DNA of 46,291 bases, from IMG/VR virus record IMGVR_UViG_3300046313_000158, positions 1 through 46,291 of that record, one strand, 5' to 3'. A program made the position numbers and the translations under genes. Numbering within the stretch: the first letter of the stretch is position 1; each line of letters starts with the position of its first letter. This document shows positions 14,368 through 21,590 of the stretch, one piece after another. The stretch comes from a virus. The notes below the pieces were generated by a model. It did not search any database. It was not told where the DNA came from and worked only from the letters and a program-made list of their open reading frames with translations.

Positions 14368-15420
14368 ATGTCTCACTTTATTCGTAATGGTAATATGTAC
14401 TCTGTTGTGTCAGAGGAAGCAATGGATCTGCAGCCAACGTTGCCTGTCGGTAATTACACCGTCAAACGCAACGAGATGACTGGTCAGTTCTTCTTGGAGA
14501 TGGTGGACTCGTTCCCCCAAGTTCCAAAGTTGTATGGCAATACAACTCGACACGCAGATCGTATCTTGAATACATTCTTCGATCGTCCTAACTCTACTGG
14601 CATTATGCTGAATGGCGAGAAGGGTTCTGGCAAAACTCTGTTGGCCAAGACTCTGTCCATCGAGGCTGCAAAGGTTGGTGTACCAACTATCATCATCAAT
14701 GCTCCATGGACTGGTGATGCATTCAACAAGTTCATGCAGGACATCGAGCAGCAATGTATCATCTTGTTTGATGAGTTCGAAAAGGTTTATGATAACGATC
14801 AACAAGAAGCTGCACTGACCTTGTTGGATGGTGTGTTCCCTTCTCGCAAGTTGTTCATCCTGACTTGTAACGACAAGTGGCGTGTCAATGAGCACATGCG
14901 TAACCGTCCAGGTCGTATCTACTACATGATCGACTTCAAAGGTTTAGACTCTGGTTTCATTCGTGAGTACTGCGATGAACGTTTGGACAATAAAGAATAC
15001 ATCGAAAAGATCGTGGAAATCGCTGCTCTGTTCGAGCAATTCAACTTTGACATGCTGAAGGCATTAGTGGAAGAAATGAATCGCTACAACGAATCACCAC
15101 AAGATGCATTGACCATGCTGAACGCTAAACCAGAGTTCAACAATGTTGGTGAGTTCTCTTGCAAGCTGATTGTTGATGGTGAGGAAGTTAAAGGTGCAGC
15201 CAAGGGTTCTTGGAAAGGCAACCCACTGACTGGTACTATCTACTTTGAGTGGGATCCAGAACCAGAGAACGACGACTCTGAGTGGAAAGACTTGACCTTT
15301 ACACCCAACCACATTGTAAAGGTCGATGCAAGTGAAGGACGCTTCATCTACGAAATGGACAACGCTATCTGTGTTGTAACACGTAACAAAAGTGCTGGCT
15401 ACAACTACTTGGCTCTGTGA
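14368..15420 (+). CDS. AAA+ ATPase
   Basis: A 350-residue protein with Walker A GEKGSGKT (83-90), Walker B IILFDEFE (131-138), a sensor-1 asparagine in LTCND and an arginine-rich RNRPGR segment as the likely arginine finger. The C-terminal part from about residue 250 is strand-rich and not typical of AAA+, perhaps a substrate or partner domain. The target is unknown. AAA+ proteins often work with von Willebrand-domain partners, and a Ro-like VWA protein is encoded 9 kb upstream; a link is only a guess. Confidence 0.83.
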   Translation: MSHFIRNGNMYSVVSEEAMDLQPTLPVGNYTVKRNEMTGQFFLEMVDSFPQVPKLYGNTTRHADRILNTFFDRPNSTGIMLNGEKGSGKTLLAKTLSIEAAKVGVPTIIINAPWTGDAFNKFMQDIEQQCIILFDEFEKVYDNDQQEAALTLLDGVFPSRKLFILTCNDKWRVNEHMRNRPGRIYYMIDFKGLDSGFIREYCDERLDNKEYIEKIVEIAALFEQFNFDMLKALVEEMNRYNESPQDALTMLNAKPEFNNVGEFSCKLIVDGEEVKGAAKGSWKGNPLTGTIYFEWDPEPENDDSEWKDLTFTPNHIVKVDASEGRFIYEMDNAICVVTRNKSAGYNYLAL

Positions 15421-15429
15421 TAAATACCC

Positions 15430-15458
15430 TTGCCTTGCAATGAGGCTTGGGGTATAAT
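15430..15458 (+). promoter_or_regulatory. sigma-70-type promoter
   Basis: TTGCCT, 17-base spacer beginning TTGCAATGAGG, TATAAT. A GATAAATA element just upstream (near 15418) could be a late promoter, at low confidence. Confidence 0.78.
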
Positions 15459-15484
15459 TAACTTATCTAAACTTGGAAATTTTT

Positions 15485-16165
15485 ATGAAGAAAATTCTTT
15501 CTGTTCTTGCAATTAGTATGATGCTTGTTGCTGGTTATGCTGATGCCAAAGGTGGTGGCTCGTCTGGTGGGCATGGCGGTGGCGGCGGTGGAGGTCGTTC
15601 CAGTGGTGGCTTCTCGTCATCTGGTTCTGGTGGCTCTCGCCCGAACGTTGCCGCTGCTCCATCTCGTCCGTCGGCTGCTCCAGCTACTGCACCTGCACCT
15701 GCTGCTCCACAGACACGAACTACAACTACTACATCTACGACTACAACTCGCACTGCTGGTGGCGGTATGGTTGGTGGTGGTATGATGTACGGTGGTATGG
15801 GCATGGGCTTTGGTTATACCAACGGTCTATTGACTGGTTTGATTATCGGTAATATGATGCATCCACACAATACTGTTGTCTATAATGGTGGTGGTTACAG
15901 TGGCAATGCGCTCTTGTATCCTGATGGTCGTGTTGTGAACCAACAAGGCTACCAAGTTGGTACATACCAGAATGGTCAGTTTAATTCAGTGAACGGTGGT
16001 ATGGTTGCGCAACGTGCTCCAGCTGATGCGTTGAATCATGCTCCGCAAGTTGCACAGCCCGTGATCATTCAGAAAACTGGACCATCTGCTGGTGAAATTA
16101 TTGGTATGATACTGCTTGGTGTCATGATTGTTCTCCTTGTTATTATTTTGATTGGAATGCTATAA
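15485..16165 (+). CDS. secreted/membrane Gly- and Thr-rich protein
   Basis: A 226-residue protein. It has a signal peptide (MKKILSVLAISMMLVAGYADA), a glycine/serine-rich stretch (residues 22-50), a Pro/Ala linker, a threonine run (about residues 75-90), and a glycine/methionine-rich hydrophobic segment. A soluble part with GGGYSGNALLYPDGRVV follows, and then a C-terminal membrane helix (EIIGMILLGVMIVLLVIILIG). It appears to be exported and anchored by its C-terminus. Function unknown. Its TAA overlaps the next ATG. The start at 15485 follows GGAAATTTTT. Confidence 0.72.
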   Translation: MKKILSVLAISMMLVAGYADAKGGGSSGGHGGGGGGGRSSGGFSSSGSGGSRPNVAAAPSRPSAAPATAPAPAAPQTRTTTTTSTTTTRTAGGGMVGGGMMYGGMGMGFGYTNGLLTGLIIGNMMHPHNTVVYNGGGYSGNALLYPDGRVVNQQGYQVGTYQNGQFNSVNGGMVAQRAPADALNHAPQVAQPVIIQKTGPSAGEIIGMILLGVMIVLLVIILIGML

Positions 16166-16515
16166 TGTCTACTCTACTTGTTATCTTTTTCGTTCTGTTG
16201 ATCACTGTTATCATCGTTGCACTTATTAGGAATTCTTCTATGTACCACCCTTTCGACTCTTACGAAGACGAAGTTACCACAACTACAACTACTACAACCA
16301 CTACTATTGTTGACACACCTGTCGCTGCACCTGTCGCTGCTCAGCAAACAATGGGTCTGAATATTAATGGGTTCCCAATTGTCGGTATGATCCAACGCCA
16401 GTTCGAAGGTACTACACCATTCGTTATCGACCCAGTGGATAATGATAAAGTGTTCTTGAATACAACTGACGACATCTATGAAGATGGTGCTGGTAAATGG
16501 TGGGGTCTGCAATAA
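16165..16515 (+). CDS. membrane-anchored Thr-rich protein
   Basis: A 116-residue protein with an N-terminal membrane helix (LLVIFFVLLITVIIVALI), a run of ten threonines (residues 39-48), an Ala/Pro linker and a C-terminal soluble domain ending GKWWGLQ. The layout (membrane helix plus threonine tract) echoes the preceding gene, suggesting that the two products interact or derive from shared sequence. Function unknown. Confidence 0.7.
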   Translation: MSTLLVIFFVLLITVIIVALIRNSSMYHPFDSYEDEVTTTTTTTTTTIVDTPVAAPVAAQQTMGLNINGFPIVGMIQRQFEGTTPFVIDPVDNDKVFLNTTDDIYEDGAGKWWGLQ

Positions 16516-16922
16516 ACCTTAGAGATGCCTTCTTTGTACTCCACGTCACGTTACCTTCTGGTTTTGAAATCAAAGTACCGTGCCGTGGATACAATCTAAA
16601 GTCATGGAAGGCATTTGAAGACAGACTGGGTGGTACATACGAAGTTGAGGAAATCAACGAACGAATTTACAATCACTTAATGCTTGGAGATCCAGACGAA
16701 TGTCTATCACCCTTACCTGTGGACACAAAGTCCAAGACACCGAAGAGTGCTACGAAGCAGCCACGAAAGAGTGGACCATCAACGAAGAAGGTTGGTGTAA
16801 AGCCGTTGCCTACAAAAGCGTCTGCAAAGACTGCTACGAAGAGTATAAGAAAAACGACGCCATCCTCTCCAGCGAAGCCGAAGAGTTCGACTGGCTCCAC
16901 AACAAGGAAGAAGACTAAATGA
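16497..16922 (+). CDS. hypothetical protein with overprinted basic tail
   Basis: A 141-residue protein. Residues 1-68 look like an ordinary folded domain (VTLPSGFEIKVPCRGYNLKSW, DRLGGTYEVEEI). From about residue 68 the protein becomes a Lys/Ser/Thr/Pro-rich tail. Almost all of that tail is encoded by the same bases as the zinc-binding gene 16700-16918 in another frame. It starts 19 bases inside the previous gene and its TGA overlaps the next ATG. The folded part supports a real gene; how much of the tail is functional is open. Confidence 0.62.
   Translation: MVGSAINLRDAFFVLHVTLPSGFEIKVPCRGYNLKSWKAFEDRLGGTYEVEEINERIYNHLMLGDPDECLSPLPVDTKSKTPKSATKQPRKSGPSTKKVGVKPLPTKASAKTATKSIRKTTPSSPAKPKSSTGSTTRKKTK
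16700..16918 (+). CDS. zinc-binding small protein, TLTCGH type
   Basis: A 72-residue protein beginning MSITLTCGHKV and containing C-x2-C (VCKDC) about 35 residues later, with aromatic and acidic residues between. This pattern of CGH followed by KSVCKxCY is common in small phage proteins and suggests a zinc-binding fold. The coding frame lies wholly within the tail-coding part of the gene starting at 16497. Its TAA is immediately followed by the next ATG. Confidence 0.72.
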   Translation: MSITLTCGHKVQDTEECYEAATKEWTINEEGWCKAVAYKSVCKDCYEEYKKNDAILSSEAEEFDWLHNKEED

Positions 16923-17413
16923 AGTTAGCAACCCTATCAGAATACGCCAAGCATAAGGATGGCACTTACGTTGCTCTAGAGATGAGTGAAACGACAATGG
17001 ATCTGCTGGATCACTTTGTTGAGGCTAATCTTGGTCTTGATGAACGTGTCACTAAGAATTCGTATCACATCACTGTAATCTACTCTCGCACACCAGTGCC
17101 TGATGCAGAGAAACTCTCTCGTAATTACAATGTGAGTGCCACTGCTGTTGGCTATGAAATGTTCGACACTAAGGATGGTGGTAAGTGTTTGGTTATGCGA
17201 GTTGAGTCTGCTGATGCTCGTGCGTTAAATAACACTCTTGGTGCAATGGGTGCCACAAGTGACTACGATTCGTACAAACCGCACGTTACTCTGGCATACA
17301 ATATTACTCAGGATATCGACCCTGCAAATCTGCCACTACCAAAGTTTCAGTTGGTGTTTGACCACCTGCATGTTGCTCCACTAGATCCACAGTTTACTCC
17401 AGCAAACAAATGA
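16919..17413 (+). CDS. acb1: 2H phosphoesterase, Acb1-like anti-CBASS protein
   Basis: A 164-residue protein with two HxT motifs, H50-I-T52 (SYHITVIYSR) and H122-V-T124 (PHVTLAYN), the catalytic pairs of 2H phosphoesterases. The segments between (VGYEMFDTKDGGKCLVMRV and LGAMGATSDYDSYKP) closely follow the remembered layout of T4 gene 57B (Acb1), including the spacing of about 70 residues between motifs. Acb1 cleaves the cyclic oligonucleotide signals of CBASS defence. Alternative: a LigT-like RNA 2',3'-cyclic phosphodiesterase. It overlaps both neighbours by four bases. Confidence 0.8.
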   Translation: MKLATLSEYAKHKDGTYVALEMSETTMDLLDHFVEANLGLDERVTKNSYHITVIYSRTPVPDAEKLSRNYNVSATAVGYEMFDTKDGGKCLVMRVESADARALNNTLGAMGATSDYDSYKPHVTLAYNITQDIDPANLPLPKFQLVFDHLHVAPLDPQFTPANK

Positions 17414-17802
17414 TTGTGATGCATATCCAGCATCTAGCCAAGAAAGAACCAACTCTCACGGCTAATGCATATCTTAAAACTACTACAGAAACTGAATTGT
17501 ATGGTTTCTCAGTAGAAGAACTAAAGAAAGAAATGGCGCAACAGGACTTGCACCATTATGACTCTGGTCCATTTAAGATTCGTACAAGGATAACGCAGAA
17601 CGAAAACAATTCTAGTCTGGAAGAGTATATCGAAGTTGATGAATCTCTTTTTCCAGATATGACTCTGGAAAATTGCTGGTACATAATGCGTGCATCTAAA
17701 CTGGAAGAAGCTGTATATTATGGTGGTGCCAAGTTCAGAGTGTTCCAACGAAAGTATTTGAAAGACCACTACACAACTGTTTGGGAAGCATATTATGAAT
17801 GA
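17410..17802 (+). CDS. hypothetical protein
   Basis: A 130-residue protein, coupled by ATGA to the Acb1-like gene. Charged helices dominate the first half; aromatic strands follow (GGAKFRVFQRKYL). Not recognised. Its place directly behind an anti-defence gene makes it a candidate for a related role, but nothing in its sequence shows this. Confidence 0.65.
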   Translation: MIVMHIQHLAKKEPTLTANAYLKTTTETELYGFSVEELKKEMAQQDLHHYDSGPFKIRTRITQNENNSSLEEYIEVDESLFPDMTLENCWYIMRASKLEEAVYYGGAKFRVFQRKYLKDHYTTVWEAYYE

Positions 17803-18160
17803 TACATTGATCCTTATTGCTCTGCTATTCACTAAACACTTTGTGGTGGACTTTCCACTGCAGACTAAGTTTCAGTGGAGTAACAAAGGTACGTATGGAC
17901 ATGTGGGTGGTATCCTTCATGCTGCGTTCCATGGCATGGGTACTTGGGTTTGTTTTGTTTGGTATGCACCAGAAGCTGCGATCTATCTGTCGTTCATCGA
18001 TATGGTTATCCACTATCACATCGACTGGGCTAAGATGAATCTGAATGCCAAGATGGGTTGGGGTGCCAACACTCATGAACAGTTCTGGTGGTTGCTTGGT
18101 TTGGATCAATTCCTGCATGCTATGACTTACGTTGGCTTGGTTGCTCTGGTAACAGTATGA
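17795..18160 (+). CDS. DUF3307 integral membrane protein
   Basis: A 121-residue membrane protein matching the DUF3307 pattern: KHFVVDFPLQ at the N-terminus, then YGHVGGILHAAFHG and VIHYHIDWAK, with three or four hydrophobic helices. The conserved histidines and aspartates lie in or near the membrane and may bind metal. The family is widespread in bacteria and phages without a known function. It overlaps both neighbours. Confidence 0.8.
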   Translation: MNDTLILIALLFTKHFVVDFPLQTKFQWSNKGTYGHVGGILHAAFHGMGTWVCFVWYAPEAAIYLSFIDMVIHYHIDWAKMNLNAKMGWGANTHEQFWWLLGLDQFLHAMTYVGLVALVTV

Positions 18161-18582
18161 GTCATGTGTTCGTAATCGCTGGCACGTTTGACCAAGCCAG
18201 ACAGTACATCTCTAAAAAGAGATCAGAGTATCTTCGGTCTGGTGAACCTCCACTGTTGATGCCAAACTATCTTGCCGTGACAGATGTAAGACATCTTAAA
18301 GGTATCCGTGATCCACATGGTGTATTCATCGGCACTTGGAAAGATAGACTGGACATCTACGATATTATCCAAACTTTGGCTCTTTCTTGGACTGGTGAGA
18401 ACAAAGTACTTAATCGGATGCTTCGAGAGACACCTCTGCCTAGGAGACCAACTCCAAGACTAAAACCAGAAGAAGCAGTGAATGCAGCAGCTGCTATGCT
18501 TGCCAAAGAGATTGATAAAGAAGTATTAAACATAGCGATGAAAGAATCGAAACAATGGACGATGTTACCCCTGAAACCGTAA
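18157..18582 (+). CDS. hypothetical protein
   Basis: A 141-residue protein starting at ATG 18157 within an ATGA overlap. The N-terminal half (VFVIAGTFDQARQYI and NYLAVTDVRHLKGI) alternates strands and helices in a Rossmann-like way and contains a short GTW segment; the C-terminal half is a Pro/Arg linker followed by an alanine-rich helix. I have seen similar small phage proteins but cannot name a function. Confidence 0.65.
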   Translation: MSHVFVIAGTFDQARQYISKKRSEYLRSGEPPLLMPNYLAVTDVRHLKGIRDPHGVFIGTWKDRLDIYDIIQTLALSWTGENKVLNRMLRETPLPRRPTPRLKPEEAVNAAAAMLAKEIDKEVLNIAMKESKQWTMLPLKP

Positions 18583-18584
18583 AG

Positions 18585-18887
18585 ATGTGGAAGAAGCCAG
18601 TTCTTATTCATGGCTATCGTCTGCAACAAACTTGCTCTGCTTGTCCAGAGCAGTACGACGTATACGCTGGTGAAGAACAAGTTGCTTACTTTCGTTTACG
18701 CCATGGACACTTCTATGCTGCAGTACCAGACCATGGTGGTGAAATCGTTTATCAAGCAGATCCTGATGGCGATGGTATCTTTGAAGATAATGAACGTTTT
18801 CGTTATCTGAGAGAAGCCATTCTTGCTGTTCAAGAGTATTACATCAATCGTAAGTGGGACAAGGATGACTATGAAGAAAATTACTAA
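18585..18887 (+). CDS. hypothetical protein with C-x2-C motif
   Basis: A 100-residue protein. ATG 18585 (MWKKPVLIHGYRLQQ) follows the previous stop by two bases; an alternative ATG at 18555 would add ten residues. CSACPEQYDVY gives a C-x2-C pair, and later strands (YFRLRHGHFYAAVP) include histidines, which could complete a metal site. A DPDGDGIFEDNE stretch resembles a calcium loop but is single. Family not recognised. Confidence 0.65.
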   Translation: MWKKPVLIHGYRLQQTCSACPEQYDVYAGEEQVAYFRLRHGHFYAAVPDHGGEIVYQADPDGDGIFEDNERFRYLREAILAVQEYYINRKWDKDDYEENY

Positions 18888-19143
18888 GATTATTACATTC
18901 TACGATGATGGTACATTCACTGAGGCAACTCCATCTCTAGGACCAGTGAATCCACCAGTGCCAAATACACCTTGGAATCCATCGATGCCTTACCAACCGA
19001 TTCAACCAAAGAATCCATATGGTCCAGCGTATCCTTGGGAGCCACCATACACTATCTGGTGTAAGACTGCAGATGGCACAGTACAAGAGATGACACTGAC
19101 TAGTCCGATTGTTGCACAGACCACAGGAGACACTAATGTTTAG
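18871..19143 (+). CDS. proline-rich small protein
   Basis: A 90-residue protein. A short strand-rich start (KKITKIITFYDDGTF) is followed by a proline-rich centre (residues 21-60; several PxxPxxP patterns with Trp and Tyr) and another strand pair at the end. The middle is probably extended and may bind another protein. Start chosen from AAGGATG spacing. It overlaps its neighbours. Confidence 0.65.
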   Translation: MKKITKIITFYDDGTFTEATPSLGPVNPPVPNTPWNPSMPYQPIQPKNPYGPAYPWEPPYTIWCKTADGTVQEMTLTSPIVAQTTGDTNV

Positions 19144-19216
19144 ACAATTACTCTCTGAGATTATCAGAGGCTATCTCGAGGAGATGAAAAATGACAATAA
19201 CACTAACGTGCTGTGA
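19136..19216 (+). CDS. microprotein
   Basis: A 26-residue reading frame beginning within the end of the previous gene, with an amphipathic helix (FRQLLSEIIRGYLEEM). GGAG lies eight bases upstream. It overlaps the next gene by 26 bases, so it may be real or a translational-coupling device. Confidence 0.42.
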   Translation: MFRQLLSEIIRGYLEEMKNDNNTNVL

Positions 19217-19361
19217 GTGCACTGAACCTGCAGTGTGGGTTCGCTCTACACAATTTGCTGGTGACCATCCATACTGCGAACACCATGCAAAGCAACAATC
19301 AGACTTTGAAGATGAGCCTGATTCTTACTGTTACTGGTACAAAGTAGATGCTGACAAGTGA
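19191..19361 (+). CDS. Cys-rich zinc-binding-like protein
   Basis: A 56-residue protein with CCEC near its start and YCEHH later, a possible C2-CH or C4 metal site, and an acidic C-terminus. GAGGAG precedes the ATG. This small treble-clef-like pattern (CCEC...YCxxH) is often seen in phage small proteins. Function unknown. Confidence 0.62.
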   Translation: MTITLTCCECTEPAVWVRSTQFAGDHPYCEHHAKQQSDFEDEPDSYCYWYKVDADK

Positions 19362-19647
19362 TATAAGGTTCGACGTATACGAATATGCCATCGGTGGTAA
19401 GATGGTAGTTGGTCGTGCCAGAATGTCTTATGAATGGAAGACTCTATTGGAAGATGGAGATCCAGACGCCAGAGATAAGTTGAAGGCTGAGTTGATCCAT
19501 CAGATGGCAGACTACATGCTAAAGAATAAGCTGGTGGAGTTTACATATCAAGACGATATCGCTACTGGTGATAAGATGGTTGCTTGTCGTGCTTATCTGG
19601 CTCCAGACTCTCAAGTTAAGATTATTCGATCCACTATTAAAATATGA
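19348..19647 (+). CDS. hypothetical protein
   Basis: A 99-residue protein with an alpha-beta pattern: strand DVYEYAIGGKMVVGRARMS, a central charged helix (about residues 40-60), and closing strands (MVACRAYLAPDSQVKII). Not recognised. ATG 19348 overlaps the previous gene by 14 bases. Confidence 0.65.
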   Translation: MLTSDIRFDVYEYAIGGKMVVGRARMSYEWKTLLEDGDPDARDKLKAELIHQMADYMLKNKLVEFTYQDDIATGDKMVACRAYLAPDSQVKIIRSTIKI

Positions 19648-19805
19648 ACAAAGCTAATCTACTGGCTGGTGCCGACCAACAAGAAGACGACACGATTCCA
19701 TACGAACTATCTACTCGAGAGAAGTATGATGAGTTTGTTGCCAAGCGTAACTACCACTACACTACAGAATGTCCAAGTGAGGAAGAAAATGCAACCAAAG
19801 ACTAA
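19644..19805 (+). CDS. small hypothetical protein
   Basis: A 53-residue charged protein, coupled to the previous gene by ATGA. One helix (STREKYDEFVAKRN) can be seen. Not recognised. It overlaps the next gene by 17 bases in another frame. Confidence 0.55.
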   Translation: MNKANLLAGADQQEDDTIPYELSTREKYDEFVAKRNYHYTTECPSEEENATKD

Positions 19806-19962
19806 ACCAATTCCAGTTCGACAAAAGAAGCTAACCAAGGAAGAATTCCTGATTCAATGGGTGTTGACTCGTGCAGCATTCCGTGAAGACTTTTCTGGTA
19901 CTGCAGCTGCTCGTGCAGCAGACGATGTATGGAATGAAATTCAAAGGCTTGCCGCAAAATGA
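19789..19962 (+). CDS. small basic helical protein
   Basis: A 57-residue protein, basic at the N-terminus (QPKTKPIPVRQKKLTKEEF) and then helical and alanine-rich. GAGGAAGAA precedes ATG 19789 at the right spacing, supporting this start over earlier codons. Not recognised. Confidence 0.62.
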   Translation: MQPKTKPIPVRQKKLTKEEFLIQWVLTRAAFREDFSGTAAARAADDVWNEIQRLAAK

Positions 19963-20144
19963 TGACACTATTCGCAGTACTGACAATTGTATTCATCGTT
20001 GTCACCGTTTACATTAGTATGGCGTTTGCTTCATTCTGTCGCCGTAAGTTCCACTGGGATGAAGCTGGTGTTACTTTTCTAATGCTTGGCATCTTGTGGA
20101 TTTTCCCATTCACTGTTGCTTACGACATGGGTTGGATTCGATGA
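19959..20144 (+). CDS. membrane protein, two transmembrane helices
   Basis: A 61-residue protein with two hydrophobic helices (LFAVLTIVFIVVTVYISMAF and TFLMLGILWIFPFTV) joined by a basic loop (CRRKFHWDE). Inner-membrane protein of unknown function, coupled at both ends. Confidence 0.68.
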   Translation: MMTLFAVLTIVFIVVTVYISMAFASFCRRKFHWDEAGVTFLMLGILWIFPFTVAYDMGWIR

Positions 20145-20482
20145 AGGTAATCATTGCTGGTGGTCGTGACTACCATAACTACGAAACTCTTCTGGAAGCA
20201 GTCACTGAGGCTCAGTTCGATATTACTACTGTAGTGTCTGGTGGAGCCGTTGGTGTTGATGCTCTTGGAGAACGATACGCTGAAGAGATGAATAAAACTC
20301 TCAATGTGTACGAAGCTGACTGGGCTACGCATGGTCGTGCTGCTGGTCCAATTCGTAATCGCAAGATGGCAGAGAATGCAGAAGCACTCATTGCTATCTG
20401 GGATGGACAGTCACGTGGTACTAAGAATATGATCGAGACTGCCACTAAGAAAGGATTGTTAGTGTATGTCAAACGAATCTGA
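20141..20482 (+). CDS. SLOG-domain protein, DUF2493-like
   Basis: A 113-residue protein with the SLOG/DprA-like nucleotide-binding fold: MKVIIAGGRDY at the start, VVSGGAVGVDALGERYA as the central glycine-rich loop, and a closing GTKNMIETATKKGLLVYV. DUF2493 proteins are thought to bind nucleotide-derived ligands. In this window it lies 2.7 kb from an Acb1-like nuclease and 8 kb from NAD salvage genes, so a role with nucleotide signals is possible but unproven. Start set by the ATGA overlap. Confidence 0.8.
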   Translation: MKVIIAGGRDYHNYETLLEAVTEAQFDITTVVSGGAVGVDALGERYAEEMNKTLNVYEADWATHGRAAGPIRNRKMAENAEALIAIWDGQSRGTKNMIETATKKGLLVYVKRI

Positions 20483-20717
20483 GGTAATCAAAGACATCAT
20501 TCGTCGTGCCAACGCTAAGGTCAAACTGATTCGTAAGCACCAGAAAGAACTTCAGGAGATATACGATCAATGTAACCACCATGGCACAGTGGAAGAAAAG
20601 AGTCGATACTTTGGTGGCTCTTACACTGATACATCCCACACTACGTATTGGAATCAGTGCACTGTCTGCGGTAAAAAGAGCGAAGATGTCGTGAAAGACC
20701 ACGGATGGTACGGGTAA
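20466..20717 (+). CDS. zinc-binding small protein
   Basis: An 83-residue protein with a helical N-terminus (DIIRRANAKVKLIRKHQKEL) and a C-terminal CNHHG ... C-x2-CGK pattern that could bind zinc. It overlaps the SLOG gene by 17 bases and is the last gene before a terminator. Confidence 0.67.
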   Translation: MSNESEVIKDIIRRANAKVKLIRKHQKELQEIYDQCNHHGTVEEKSRYFGGSYTDTSHTTYWNQCTVCGKKSEDVVKDHGWYG

Positions 20718-20738
20718 TCCTTTAGGTTTACTTTTAAT

Positions 20739-20763
20739 AACCCCACCTTGCGTGGGGTTTTGT
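20739..20763 (+). terminator. Rho-independent terminator
   Basis: AACCCCAC pairs with GTGGGGTT around a five-base loop, with TTTTGT across and after the stem end. It closes the run of genes from 15485. Confidence 0.85.
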
Positions 20764-20773
20764 CATTTAGTTG

Positions 20774-20801
20774 TTGTCTTTCTTGCAATCTGATGTATAA
20801 T
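20774..20801 (+). promoter_or_regulatory. sigma-70-type promoter
   Basis: TTGTCT, 16-base spacer with CTTGCAA, TATAAT. Nearly identical in its first 15 bases to the promoter at 9060. Confidence 0.83.
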
Positions 20802-20822
20802 AGATGCATCTGATAAGGAAAT

Positions 20823-21119
20823 ATGATGTTTAACTTCTTCAAAAGCAAACCAAAGACCCCAGTGATTCCAGCCTCCATGCGTGGCTATCGCTACACCTGC
20901 TCTTGTGGCGAGCACACTGATCTGGAGTGGTGCCCGAAGTGTAACATCCGTAACACTTACAAGTGGAAAGGCTCTGTTGGTCCAGCCCCTAAGACTCGTT
21001 CTACAGCCTCTACAACGTCCTCTAGCGACTCTAGCTTCATCGCTACAACCGACTCTTTTAGCTCTTCTAGCGACTGCTCTAGCTCTTCAGATGGTGGTTC
21101 TTGCGGAGGTGGCGAATAA
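20823..21119 (+). CDS. zinc-ribbon protein with Ser-rich tail
   Basis: A 98-residue protein. Residues 24-45 hold CSCGEHTDLEWCPKC, a C-x-C ... C-x2-C zinc ribbon. The last 40 residues are almost all Ser/Thr/Asp, ending GGSCGGGE. AAGGAAAT precedes the tandem ATGATG start. The serine tail is probably disordered and may be a target for modification. Its TAA overlaps the next ATG. Confidence 0.68.
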   Translation: MMFNFFKSKPKTPVIPASMRGYRYTCSCGEHTDLEWCPKCNIRNTYKWKGSVGPAPKTRSTASTTSSSDSSFIATTDSFSSSSDCSSSSDGGSCGGGE

Positions 21120-21346
21120 TGGAATACGTCGTCGTACACCTCTCTCCGAACTACAAATGTGCCCATGAGGACGATGCTCCCATCCTCTTCGAATCTGACT
21201 GTCTGGCTCAGGCTATCACCTACTCATCCAAGCGTTGGGACTCCGAGAAGGTCGATATAGCCGTTTATCAGCCTCGTACAGAGGGTTATCGCCAGATCAA
21301 TCGTCACCCTGCTCGGGACGCTAGAGGGCGTTTCGAGGCTCGATAA
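21119..21346 (+). CDS. hypothetical protein
   Basis: A 75-residue protein starting at ATG 21119 (TAATG overlap). N-terminal strand (EYVVVHLSPNYKC), central helix and a basic C-terminus (PARDARGRFEAR). The final DARGRF segment resembles short Arg-rich tails in many phage proteins. Not recognised. Confidence 0.62.
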   Translation: MEYVVVHLSPNYKCAHEDDAPILFESDCLAQAITYSSKRWDSEKVDIAVYQPRTEGYRQINRHPARDARGRFEAR

Positions 21347-21380
21347 TAACCCTCAAAATTGTAGGTTATCCAGATACTTG

Positions 21381-21409
21381 TTGTCGTAGTTGCAAATTGG
21401 CTGTATAAT
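21381..21409 (+). promoter_or_regulatory. sigma-70-type promoter
   Basis: TTGTCG, 17-base spacer with GTTGCAAATTGGC, TATAAT. The 12 bases from the -10 onward (TATAATAACTACAG) match the promoter at 12587. Confidence 0.82.
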
Positions 21410-21434
21410 AACTACAGTTGATTAGGAGAATGAA

Positions 21435-21581
21435 ATGCGTGTTACTTTTAGATTGGTTCGTATCGGTGAAGTGTTTAACTGCAATGGTAACACTTACATT
21501 AAGAAGTCCACTCGGACTGCTCTGATGCTCTCTGCTCACCTTACGTTCTACTTCAGCCAGACTGACGACTGCACCATCTAA
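21435..21581 (+). CDS. small phage protein, GEVFNCNGN type
   Basis: A 48-residue protein containing IGEVFNCNGNTYIKKSTRTA and a C-terminal FYFSQTDDC. This pattern (GxxFxxNG...KKSxRTA) recurs in small phage proteins of unknown function. Start after TTAGGAG. Confidence 0.72.
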   Translation: MRVTFRLVRIGEVFNCNGNTYIKKSTRTALMLSAHLTFYFSQTDDCTI

Positions 21582-21590
21582 GGAATCAAA

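Noticed and set aside
13813-14376. Minus-strand frame of 187 codons
   Set aside because: It is antisense to the RNA ligase gene, whose motifs are clear; no start signals.
15525-15804. Leu/His-rich plus frame and Pro/Val-rich minus frame
   Set aside because: They arise from the Gly/Thr/Pro repeats of the secreted protein gene in other frames.
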